Below are positions 1 through 10,365 of a stretch of 64,000 bases of DNA, piece after piece (position 1 is the stretch's first letter; every line of letters begins with the position of its first letter). A program made the position numbers and the translations under genes. This DNA comes from Trichoplax adhaerens (lineage: Eukaryota > Placozoa > Uniplacotomia > Trichoplacea > Trichoplacidae): positions 1,449,207 through 1,513,206 of the forward strand of contig NW_002060956.1 in assembly GCF_000150275.1 (NCBI RefSeq). Direction: 5' to 3'. The notes below the pieces were generated by a model that did no database searches, was not told the DNA's origin, and saw only the letters and a program-made list of their open reading frames with translations.

Positions 1-205
1 GAATACTCGTAGAAAGGTTGTTCACATTGATTCATGAATACTCGTAGAAAGGTTGTTCACATTGATTCATGAATACTCGTAGAAAGGCTGTTCACATTGA
101 TTCATGAATACTCGTAGAAAGGCTGTTCACATTGATTCATGAATACTCGTGGAAAGGTTGTTCACATTGATTCATTAATACTCGTAGAAAGGCTCTTCAC
201 ATTGA
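1..205. repeat. 35-bp tandem repeat, about 5.8 copies
   Basis: A 35-base unit beginning GAATACTCGTAGAAAGG and ending in TTGATTCAT repeats head to tail at 1, 36, 71, 106 and 141, with a partial copy from 176. Copies differ by only one or two substitutions (GGTTG/GGCTG, CGTAG/CGTGG), so expansion is recent. The array runs off the left edge, so its full length is unknown. Each unit carries the word ACTCGTA, which also recurs singly elsewhere in the window. Confidence 0.97.
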
Positions 206-717
206 ACACCTAGCTCTATAGTATCATGGACTCTACCACATGAGAAGATGATAGAGCCAAAAATGCCATGGCGGAATAGAGGTGGAGGACTGGATTGAAA
301 GCCCAAGAATAGCTACAGACTAAATTCAGTACTCGTGCTGTTGAAAGACAGTATAACAGCTCTAACAGTAGTCCATGCCCCATACCAAAACACTTCCACC
401 CGAGGTACTAAAGCATGCAGCCTAGATATTACCCAGTGGAAACCCTGGCAAGCGATTGCAGAAGTAGGCCAGAAGGAGCAATCTACTGTGGATCCACAGG
501 AGTTTTATCCATTCTCCTGGATTAATCAAGGGTATACACTGTTGTCCTACAACGCCAAATTGTATTCCTAACACTATTGACTCTTATCATAGTAGAATAT
601 GCTACAGTTATGACCAAATTGTAATTGATAGAGGTATGAAATCGAAAGCTGACGAGACTACACACTAGCTGGACACCAGCCATTTGCTGGGAATACTCTA
701 GTAGAGATGTAACTGAA
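206..717. other. No supported gene
   Basis: This is the stretch between the tandem repeat and the first CARNMT1 exon. An open frame at 335-571 has no splice context or family resemblance that I can support. It may hold 5' untranslated sequence or the promoter of CARNMT1. Confidence 0.4.
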
Positions 718-3699
718 ATGCATTTTTATTGCATAGGATCCAAAGCAATGTCATCCAAGAAAACCAAATTAGTAGAAGCAGATCAGACTGCCAATCGTCA
801 TGGCAGCGATCAACATCAAATGGAAAAAGATGAGATGACACAAGAAATGGAACACTATCAACGTATCGTGCGAGCTTTCCTATACTACAGGTTAGCATCG
901 ACCTACAGCTTGTACACTATTTGCATATTCAGACTGTTGTTAATGGATCATCAAGGCGATAAGAATAGTTTTAATCCTCTATTCGACATAGTGCTGAGCT
1001 ATCATACTGTATATATATACACTATCGATCGGATTAGGGTAATCACGGTACTCTTCATTTAACTTGTATACTGTCTATTATGATAGCAATAATTAAACGA
1101 CACGACATGGACTTTTACATTACTTCCTGCCAAGTAATACATGGATAGACTACTGGAGGAGTACAATATTAATGAAGATGATGCACATTATCAGTTCAGG
1201 TCTTCCATTTTGAAAGGTCCAACCTCCAACAGATGTACACTAACTTGAGTAATGCACGAGATGTAAAGCCATTCTAGACGAGTACATGATCTGGATTTGT
1301 TTATACCATCAATTAGAAATACAGTATGTATGCTTATTTGGATTGGACGGTAGTCAATAAAAGTATAGTCAACACCGCATAGAAGCTGTAATACCATGAT
1401 ATCAACCTAGGAAATACAAGATTATTTTCAACATTATTCCCCCTGTTCCAATGACCATAGCCAAATTGAAACAATTGATGTTATTGCAGGATTCATTCAC
1501 TCAAAAGGGTGAATCAAGCTCGGCGATGTTTTACTAGCCTATCCAAAGAAGATCAACAATTGGCTCCTAAATTTACAACCAAATTAGACTTGATCAAGAT
1601 GGCAATTGGTGTGAATTATGATTTTATAAGAACCATTCTGCAAAGAACTCAAAACTTGTTTTTAAACTCTGAAATTTATCAAATGGATGAGGTTATTTCT
1701 AGCGTTTATATTAAACTGACATATCTGTATTTCTTTTGATCTTGTATCTAGTAAAGATTTATATACAACCACAATATTACGAGTCGACAGCACATCGTAG
1801 GGTATCTGAAAGATTACATACAACATTATTTATATAACCAAATACAGTAGTTCACATATTCATTGCAACAGATTGTTAGCAGTATCACCCTATAACAAAT
1901 TAGCACTGTTTGTTCAAAAACTTCCTTGTTGCTCTCTCTTTAGTAATACTATGCGAGGTCATCATACAATTTGAATAACAGTTGCTAATTCAATCTAGCC
2001 CATCAAGGTTAATACTATAAATGGTGTCTAAGTATTTAAATACTCGTATGTTATCAACCACAGACAGTAAGATCAATACTAGCAGAAATCCAGCCTATCT
2101 TATACGCTTACTTTAACGTCAATAAACACTATTTCTAGGATGACTTTTATCAATTCGCTATTTTCTGAGCATTGAATCAACCTAGATTCTCACATCACTT
2201 TAGACATCCCGTATTCACCTTGATAGTGCAGCTGACGAAATCCATGTCAGCCATAGAATTTCTACTGTCCCTGAATTTGACATGGAAAAAGTCAAATCAA
2301 CTATTAAACAATTTGTTCGAGATTGGAGTAAAGAGGTAAGTGGTACAGCTTTAATACATAAACGCATTACTATCTAGTGTATAAATTGAAGCCAAATGTC
2401 TTGCTAGGGAGAAAAAGAACGAAATACCTGTTATCTACCAATAATAAACGAAATTCTCCGTCTTTTTCCTCGAGATGATATGTATGCACCCTTCAATTTG
2501 AATCAAACTATACGATCTGTTGTTAAAGCTAAATACTCACTGAACTATTACAGACAGCCAAATGCTATCAACATTCTGGTCCCTGGTGCTGGCCTAGGTA
2601 GATTGGCGTTTGAAATAGTGAAGTTAGGTACTGTAATAATTAACCCTTCTAATTAAACTAAGATGATAGATATCCAAAAAATAAATATCAATTAAATGAT
2701 TTCATCGTCAATCAATTAATCAGTCATTACTATTTATAGGCTACAATTGTCAAGGCAATGAAATTAGCTTGTATATGTTAATAACTTCAAATTTTATTTT
2801 GAATAAGTATGAAAAAAGATATTAATAATCAGAACTATTACGTTATTTGTAATTTTTCTCGTCAAATGTGTGTATAAAATCCTAATCATGATCTATTTTG
2901 GGGGGCATTAAAGCTGTACTACTACAGAACAATACGTGATCTACCCGTGGGTTCATCAATACTGTAACATTGCTGGATTTGACGACCAGGTTAGAAACAT
3001 AAAAATCCCGGATATGGCTCCTTCAGAGATACCAAAAGATACGTCCTTTTCCATGTGTGCTGGAGATTTTTTGCTGGTTTATAATGATCCAGGTAAAAGT
3101 TTCCTTGCTTAACCATCAAATACTTGGCTTGAAAAAATTATTTGTAACACTAATTTGATCATGCATAATCTAGAATGGGACTGCGTTGCAACTTGCTTTT
3201 TTATCGATACCGCTCACAGCATCATAGCATACATTAAAAAGATATACCAGATATTAAAACCTGGCGGATACTGGATAAACTTGGGTATAAATTACGTCAA
3301 TGTAACAATTGTAACACACGTCTAATATTGTAGTATAGATTTCTTAAATGATGTCATTTGTACATTAATATTAGGACCGTTACTTTATCATTTTGCTGAT
3401 ATGGCTGGGGAACAATCGCTTGAACTAAGCTACGAAGAAGTTAAAACTGTAATAGAAAATGTAGGATTTAGCTATGAGGTAATAAGAATATCATTGCAAT
3501 CACCTCTTGCTTTTGCCGACCTGATAAAAAAATCGATTTATAAGCGCTTATGATTAATATCGTGCTTTATGCATTGTTATAGAAGGAAGAAAAGGGCATA
3601 GTATCGGGATATACGCAAGATCCAAGTTCCCTAATGACAACTTTGTATCATAATATCTTTTTTATCGTTCGCAAGCCAGAAATTGATCAACAGCAATAA
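718..3699 (+). CDS. CARNMT1: Carnosine N-methyltransferase (CARNMT1/UPF0586), multi-exon
   Basis: This is an S-adenosylmethionine-dependent methyltransferase of the N2227 family, which methylates carnosine to anserine. Readable exons are 718 or 748-890 ([13 protein letters not shown]), about 1508-1691 ([15 protein letters not shown]), about 2227-2335 ([19 protein letters not shown]), 2408-2627 ([15 protein letters not shown], the SAM-binding glycine motif I), 2740-2806 ([13 protein letters not shown]), about 2930-3092 ([17 protein letters not shown]), 3174-3284 ([27 protein letters not shown]), 3375-3478 ([20 protein letters not shown]) and 3583-3699, ending [11 protein letters not shown] plus TAA. 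From 3174 to the stop the phases close exactly. The joins around exons 1-3 and at 2806/2930 do not close, so a tiny exon is probably missed (an ATG-His-Glu match lies at 1252). About 20 residues more than in the human protein separate the PIINEIL segment from motif I. The start codon is a choice between two in-frame ATGs. Confidence 0.93.
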
Positions 3700-3837
3700 G
3701 TTATATATCTTTTGTCTCCTGCTAATTGTATCTGTTGCCATTAGCAAAATTGAGCCAATCAACAAGGAAAAAAATATTAAAATCTCACAATGAATACGAC
3801 ATATTTCCCATAAAGTAGCATTTTAATAGATTAGGGT

Positions 3838-3843
3838 TTTATT
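3838..3843 (-). promoter_or_regulatory. Poly(A) signal AATAAA for the secreted-protein gene
   Basis: TTTATT on the plus strand reads AATAAA on the minus strand, 120 bases beyond the TAA stop of the four-exon minus-strand gene. CARNMT1 converges on it from the other side, so this 260-base interval must hold both 3' ends. Confidence 0.5.
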
Positions 3844-3962
3844 AAGGCGATTTTACCTATACATCCAATAGTTTCTACACATCTACATTGTAACAAATAC
3901 TTCTTAGCATTTTAACCTCTTTAACCTAAATAAGGACACTTTCTTACTTATTCTACTGGTAT

Positions 3963-5020
3963 TTAATATTTTCCGCAATGGCAGTGGCAAGAGGAATGAA
4001 AGTGCTGCAAACGTAAATAGGATAATTATTAGTGTATGAAAATAAAAGGAGAACCTGTTAAAAAGGTTCAATTTTATGTTCTTGGTATAAAATATTTGCT
4101 AGTAAAATTATTCTATCTTCATACCTTTTTAAGGCGATAACGGATGCAGAATGAAATTTTGCGCTTATTAGGTCTAAATCGTCTTGCACATTCTTTGATA
4201 ATCCATATGATTTTACGATCTAATCTAGCAATTAGCTTTCGCAAATGACGTGTTTGTTTCTGCAAAAAAATTTTTGAAAAGCATCACTTTTTGGCGTAAA
4301 GAGTTCTACGTAGTTGTAACTCCTCATTTTAATTGTTCCAGTGAAGAAAAGAGTGATCTCGTTTGTTACTTACACGTAATTTACGAATCTTGCAACGTAA
4401 AGCGTGTCTTTGCTTGCAGCAAGGATGGTGCCATGGCCTGTGATGTGGAGGACGTGGTGGGCGATAGGGTGGACGATGAGGTGGACGATGAGGTGGACGG
4501 TGTGGTGGACCACCGCGAGCAAAAAGTTCTTGAGTGCTTGATTTTTCGTCCAAATCACCTTTATTAGGTGATGACTCTGAATTATCTTCTTCAGCATCTT
4601 CGGAGTTATCGCCGTCATCATTATCAGACTCCTCTTCATTGCCTTGAGTATTATCATCGTCATTATCCATTTCATCATCTTCAGCTGTGTCCAGAATATT
4701 ATCTTCTTCTAATTCTGAAATGACTTCAGATGCATCTGAATTTTCAAACATTTTAATCACATCTTCTTCAACAAAGTCTTCCTAGATTTTGCAGATAGAT
4801 TACAGAAAGTGCAGGGTATTCAGATACTCTATGATGCTAAAATGATCGATAGTTATCGATAGCAGGCTAGTGATATTACATGATTGTACAATTTTTAAAT
4901 GCACTATTGCATAAGCTAATAGAAAAGCTCACATACTGAATAAGTGATGTTCCTTGCGTTTGATAAAGGAAAACGCACACCGATTACAAGAAATAGCAAG
5001 ATAACTAAAGCTTTGGTCAT
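3963..5020 (-). CDS. Secreted acidic/cationic Pro-His-Arg and Cys-rich protein, 222 aa, four exons
   Basis: Exons on the minus strand are 5020-4937, 4781-4374, 4259-4125 and 4004-3963. All have GT-AG borders and all junctions are phase 0, giving 222 residues plus TAA. Residues 1-28 form a signal peptide (MTKALVILLFLVIGVRFPL, likely cut after SNA). Residues 29 to about 108 are extremely Asp/Glu/Asn/Ser-rich. Residues 117-148 are a Pro-His-Arg block with repeated HRPP, YRPP and PRPP units. Residues 149-222 are strongly basic with eight cysteines, ending in SSCHCHCGKY. I do not recognise the family. The order signal, acidic spacer, cationic Pro-rich, then Cys-rich domain resembles precursors of cationic antimicrobial peptides or metal-binding matrix proteins, but that is inference from composition only. 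Basic clusters such as NKRK are possible processing sites. Splice consistency is strong evidence that the gene is real. Confidence 0.83.
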
Positions 5021-5141
5021 GGTAATATCGATTCCTGTTAAAAAAACAACCTCATTAGTAAATAGAGATCTAGCTTTATTCCAGCTAAAAGCTTTTCATA
5101 ACTATAAAATAGCAAAACTTGAATTCATTCAACAAGATTAC

Positions 5142-5384
5142 TCAACTAGAAAAGAGCAATTAGTTCAAGCGTGTGAGCTCGCTTAGCGTGAAAATGAGAA
5201 AGTATACATACCGTTTCGTGAATTTCCTCTCTGGAAAAAATGAGGTGATCTGACTGAATACAAGATTTAAATAAGTTTTTCTCAACATCAGCAATGTCAG
5301 TAATTCTAAAATAAAGTCTATATTTGCATCTTGTGATATGTAAAATTTGGTAGTCGGTGCGATCGAACTGATCTTTCCCGACAT
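5142..5384 (-). CDS. Candidate 58-residue protein, two exons
   Basis: Minus-strand exon 5384-5212 reads MSGKISSIAPTTKFYISQDA onward through a Leu-rich helix (FILELLTLLMLRK) to FPERKFTKR. It ends at a good GTATGT donor, and the next acceptor (TTTTCTAG) adds four bases that complete Arg and give TGA at 5142-5144. AATAAA follows at 5080-5075. The frame stays open upstream of the ATG (reading SDDKDDESVI), so the true start could lie in an earlier exon. I do not recognise it. It ends only about 120 bases before the ATG of the secreted-protein gene on the same strand. Alternatively it is one exon of a longer gene. Confidence 0.4.
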
Positions 5385-6950
5385 TATCACGCTTTCATCA
5401 TCCTTATCATCTGACCTTTGCTGGCAATTCTCATTTATGGAGAATTTACCTATATCTCATGCCCTAATTGTTCATTCGTAATTTTATTTAATCGTCTAAG
5501 TGCATTTCTCATCACTAAAATGAGATTATTTTTCGTTCGATGGAAGCGTATAATTTACGCAGCTAATTAAGACTTTTATTAAAGTTTTCATATTTTCTTT
5601 CCAATTTTGATGCTTTCGTAGCAGTTGCCAGTTCGTTTGTATGCAAGAATAGACGGCACAAGCTGTGCAATTCCTCACTATCTAAATTAATTTTTTCGTT
5701 CAGGATAGTACTATCAAAACCGATAAACTTTGCTGTTCACTAAAGTATAACCGTTGATCACATCTTAAATAGTTCATTCAGAATTTATGTAGCTCAATTA
5801 TTCTTTGGATAGCGTGAACTAAACTGTCTATATATAGAAGAAGAAACGATGATTTGGCCATGTAATTCTCATTTAGTAGCTAGTTGTAATTATACAGCTG
5901 CTTGATAAACCTCTGCTGTGCATGGGATATACTCGTATTCGATAGCAAGATCAAAGCATTAACTTGGCTGCTTCGACTTTAACGTAATAATAGGGTAAAA
6001 TACCTTAAATTGTTACTTCAAATAGCTGAACTAGCTCTTTAAATTACGTATGCTAAAAAAGGGCATATACGAGTAGAGAGGGAGAAGTAGGAGTTTAGTC
6101 ATACTATCACCGATCGATTATAACGCCTTGAATGACGATTGCGGTAGATAGAATATGGAACTGAGATAGAGGGATAAGGTGGCTGCTAATTTCACAATAA
6201 TATGTATAAAAATTATTGCATATACGGTAATAACTCCACGTAAGGACATTATAACTCAGCTAGCATAGTTTACGGAATATATCTCTGTACCCATCATTTT
6301 GAATTACTAATTTCTATAACTAAAAGTTACCTACCGATTGCGTCAACAGAGTCACAATTTGCCGTTCTTTAAAAGTGTTGACAAGCGAATATCGTCAGCA
6401 TTCCATTTTTATAGCTATATGAGTACCCAATTGCTTGTCTAATTTTATAACAAATTTTGCTGACGATTTTTAATCGATTCTATGAAAACTGTGGTTATCA
6501 TTCATAAGAGTCATGATATTTTTCCTCTGACTTTTACGTTGAAGTCAATAAATCATAATTGGCTTAAATAATTATAATCAGTTATTCACTCAATTATCAA
6601 GCACTAAATTATTTACTTTCGGTACTGTATAAAGCTGAAATCTCTAGAAATTGCATGAGATATTACTTATATTATTTATAATTTCAGAATTTATTTTTGA
6701 AATGATGATGGAAATCAGCCAGCTAAAAATTAATATGCATTATTGCTTTATAGTCTAGATGTAATAATCACCAAATGAAGTTATCCTATTTTTATCAGAT
6801 TCATTGTCAACGATGAGTACAGTAACAATTATACCAGAATTGATTCGATATAACGAAAATCAATCCAACTATTAAAATAATTTCAATATCTTCCTTTTAG
6901 CTTTGGTATACATAAAATTGCCAAGTTCATAGTTTTGGGCTACTAAGCTC
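5385..6950. other. AT-rich intergenic sequence, nothing recognised
   Basis: No exon with flanking splice signals and family resemblance was found on either strand. The sequence is AT-rich and dense in stops. Confidence 0.4.
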
Positions 6951-6954
6951 AATC

Positions 6955-7770
6955 ATCCATATGATAGACTACTCCAATACTCGTCATAATATCAGTAATT
7001 AGAGCGATTATAAAGTCTGCAAGCCATACTTTCGATTCACGTAGAAATTATAGCACATCTGTGGAAGGAGAGGTTGATCGAAAGACTGCTAAATGATCCT
7101 ACATGCTTGGGAAATAATTACATCTATACACAAACTACTGTAGTATGGGTAGCATTTTTATTCTCGCACTGGTCATAAAATTAGTATTAGGAGTGACTAT
7201 AATGTCTGCAAGTTGCGCTTTTCGATTCATATCGAAATCATAGCAGTCTATGGAAGGAGAGGTTTATCGATAGACTGTGAAATGATCCTATTAGATTCAG
7301 CTTTGATTACAACCATACATGAAATAATGTTGTAGAGGTATCATTTCTACTTTCCTACTTGTCATTATGTTGTTAATAAGAGCGATTATCAAGTTTGCAC
7401 ACTATACTATCAATTCATGTAGAAATTGTAATACTCTATCGATGGAGAAGTTTATCGAAAGACTGCGAAATAATTCTACTAGATTTAGAGTGATTAGATC
7501 CATGCATGAAATAATGTAGTAGAGGTGGCATTTCTATTCTCGTACTTGTCCTTATATTCTTAATAAGAGAGATTATCAAGCTTACACATTATTGTCGTTT
7601 CATGCAGAAGTTATAAATTTATCGAAGGAGAGAGGTTGACTGAGAAACTACGAAATGATTAAATCCATACAGGAAATAATGTAGTATCAAGCCTGCACAT
7701 TACATTTTCGATTCATGTAGAAATGGTCAAAGTCTATCGAAAGACTGCGAAATGATTCTATTAGACCCGA
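6955..7770. repeat. Diverged tandem repeat, about 188-bp period, four to five copies
   Basis: The phrase GAGCGATTATAAAGTCTGCA and close variants recur at about 7002, 7190, 7380 and 7567, with a shorter last copy near 7680. Each is followed by TTTCGATTCA...TAGAAAT, then GGAAGGAGAGGTT.ATCGA.AGACTG.GAAATGAT, then CATGAAATAATGTAGTAGAGGT..CATTT. Copies are perhaps 75-85% alike, so this is an old satellite-like array. The frame at 7752-7937 overlaps its end and is not supported as a gene. Confidence 0.85.
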
Positions 7771-7929
7771 TTTTTCTTACTCGTTATTGTATCGGTAGTA
7801 AGCGTCATGATTCCCATCCAATCTTAAATGGTGATCATTTTCCAATCGTGCATGACTTAATTTTTGTACTCATCATTGCATTCTTAATCAAAGCTCTGAC
7901 TCAAGACCCATTGCCAACCATGGGCTCCT

Positions 7930-8620
7930 TAGAATAGTTATAGATTACTACCTGCGGCAGTAATCCTTAGCTTGTCTTCGTCATTATTTTCATTCTACAA
8001 GCCATCATGAATAATATAATTCTTTCTCTTTGCCTACCTTAACAATACAATATGTTCTATAGTACTTCTGTAAATAGATGTCAAACAGTAGTAGCAAATC
8101 AAAGAGGTTACTGTCTTATAACAAAAGTCCCATTGCTATAGCATACTACAAAGTGGAAAGCTAAGGCCTTCTCCTGTGCCAATAAAGTAAAAGCATTGTC
8201 TAATAGTTTAAACGTCTAATAGTTGTAATTTTACTCCAATCGCACTCCACCCTGACGACAGAATAGATTATTATTTCGATGATTACGATACATCTTCGTT
8301 ATCATTAGAAAACTAGATCTGCATGGACCTACTACGCCTTGATCATGGGCGATTGCAATGCTTAGTATAAGTAAGGTTGGAAGATAGATCTTATGTCATT
8401 AAAACCATCAAAGTGTACTCTAAGTGTGAAAGAATCCATCAAGACTAGCTCGCACTCTCGATCTCACGTTATTTGGGCAAACAAGCAAGTCGATGAAATT
8501 TATCTTTCGAATCGCTATTAGTTTAACTGCCATCTTGTTAATACTGCTGCTTTATCATCAAAATCTGCAGAATAAAAAGTAAGTCAAGATATTGCTAATT
8601 AATTTTACAGTTAATCATCA
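7930..8620. other. Intergenic, nothing recognised
   Basis: The stretch between the two diverged repeat arrays holds no supported exon. Confidence 0.35.
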
Positions 8621-8754
8621 ATCTGTGGATGATGGAGGATATTCTCTCCCAATCGATTGTTCACGCCTTGCAGGTGTCTGCATTCTATTTCCTTCTACAC
8701 TTCATTGTCAATTTTACCATCAGAATGACCAAATCGATGGGATATGAGTATATC

Positions 8755-9470
8755 CCCTATCCAAAATTGGTCTTTCATTAGGAATGGACCCTAATCTATT
8801 TTGATAAAGCTGTTTCGATTGACTATGTTAGACGATTGCACAACTTTTAAGATTTTACTTTCATTACGTACCTACTCGCACTTTTATTACTAAAAATGAC
8901 CAAGTCGATTAGGGTGCATGCTACTTAAAATTTTTGTTCTTAAAATCATGAGGAGTAGATCCTAGCCTACCTGATCAAACTGTTTCCATTGATCATTTAA
9001 ATGAATGAACAATCTTTAGGATGATACGGTACTTCTATTACTAATTTATGACCAAAAATAATTAAATCGATAGGATGCATTGCTACGTAAAATTGAACTC
9101 TAATCTACCTTATTAAACTGTTTCCATTGACCGTTTAGACGCATGAACAATTTTGAGGGTTACACGTTATTACCAATTTTATGGCCAAAGATAACCAAGT
9201 CGATAGGATACATGCTATGTAAAATTTAAGGGATAAAATTTATATTCCTACATTCATAAGTCATGGGCCCTAATCAAACTGTTTCTATTGACTTTTTAAA
9301 CAGGCGAATATTCTTTAGGGTTACGCTTCTATTACTAGTAATTTCATGACCAAAGATAATCAAGTCGATAGGATAAATACTATCTAAAATTTTGTTCCTA
9401 GACTTGCAAATCATGGGCCATAATGCACCTAATAAAGCTATTCCGATTGACTATTGATCACATTATCCTC
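8755..9470. repeat. Second diverged tandem repeat, about 150-175-bp period, five copies
   Basis: A block reading CTAATC..(A/T)AACTGTTTC.ATTGA followed by TTTA and a GAACAATTTT-like run recurs near 8790, 8965, 9107, 9265 and 9430. Between copies lies a second conserved block, ATGACCAAA.AT.A..TCGATAGGAT. Copies are strongly diverged. The unit differs from that of the array at 6955-7770. Confidence 0.75.
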
Positions 9471-9474
9471 TCTC

Positions 9475-10365
9475 GTTACAAAGGATAAAGTAACGATTTA
9501 AGTTGTAAAGTAAACTGATAAATCAACATTGACTCAATATCTCTCTATACTTAGTGTACTGTTGCCAAAGTTGATAAACCGGTAGATAATGATCTAAACT
9601 ATTGTAATTACAGTTTACTCTATTTTTTGATTGATTACATTCGTAGATAAATCTACATCTTGCCCTGCTAAACCATATTCGCTATTCAGTTCTTGTGCTA
9701 CAGGATCCATTCTGAATGATCAAACTTTTTATCATGATCATGTCCAAGTAAGCCTATCGATTAGTTTCCTATCCTAATTCAAGCTGATCTCGACCTTACT
9801 CTAGAACAAGCAGTTCGTTGATAGGCTATCGTACCTGAAGTACCAGCGTTGTTAGTATACGATTATATTTGAGTGTTATATCCTTTATCGTGTTGCATAT
9901 TAACAAGCTACATCATGCGTTTTCTCCCCCTCTCTCTGTTCAGTACGATTATCCTTCTTTTTAAAGACGTTACCATATATGTTTATAAAATTAAAAATGA
10001 ATGAATAGAGTCAACGTAGGCTTTACATAGATGTTAGAAACCATTTAAAGGTGAATAAAATCGAAAAAATGGCTTACATCTCCCAGTTTAACGAAACTAT
10101 TAAATTACCCTTTACATCATCAGATATACTGTATATTTAGGCTTGCACATACTATGCTGAGCTCGCTAGGTAATGCGAAAACATACTGTAGCCGTAATCT
10201 ACTAGCTAATTGCTGCTCTAATAGTTGAACTCTCCCCGTTAAATAAAATTTATTTTAACCTGATCACATAAGACATAGTAGAGCTCTGCTAACTTCAATT
10301 TAAGCTATCTTTAACTCATTCTCTGTCAGTCGTTCATGATTGAAAATGAAAGCCAGTAAAGAAAC
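9475..10365. other. Intergenic region upstream of the MGAT2-like gene
   Basis: No supported gene. It presumably includes the promoter of the glycosyltransferase that starts at 10366. No clear core promoter element was identified. Confidence 0.35.

Noticed and set aside
335-571. Open frame of 78 codons
   Set aside because: No splice signals, start context or family resemblance; just upstream of CARNMT1 and may be untranslated sequence.
4250-4567. Plus-strand frame with Val-Asp repeats
   Set aside because: It is the antisense shadow of the Pro-His-Arg block of the minus-strand secreted gene.
7752-7937. 61-codon frame
   Set aside because: Overlaps the end of a diverged tandem array and has no recognisable domain.
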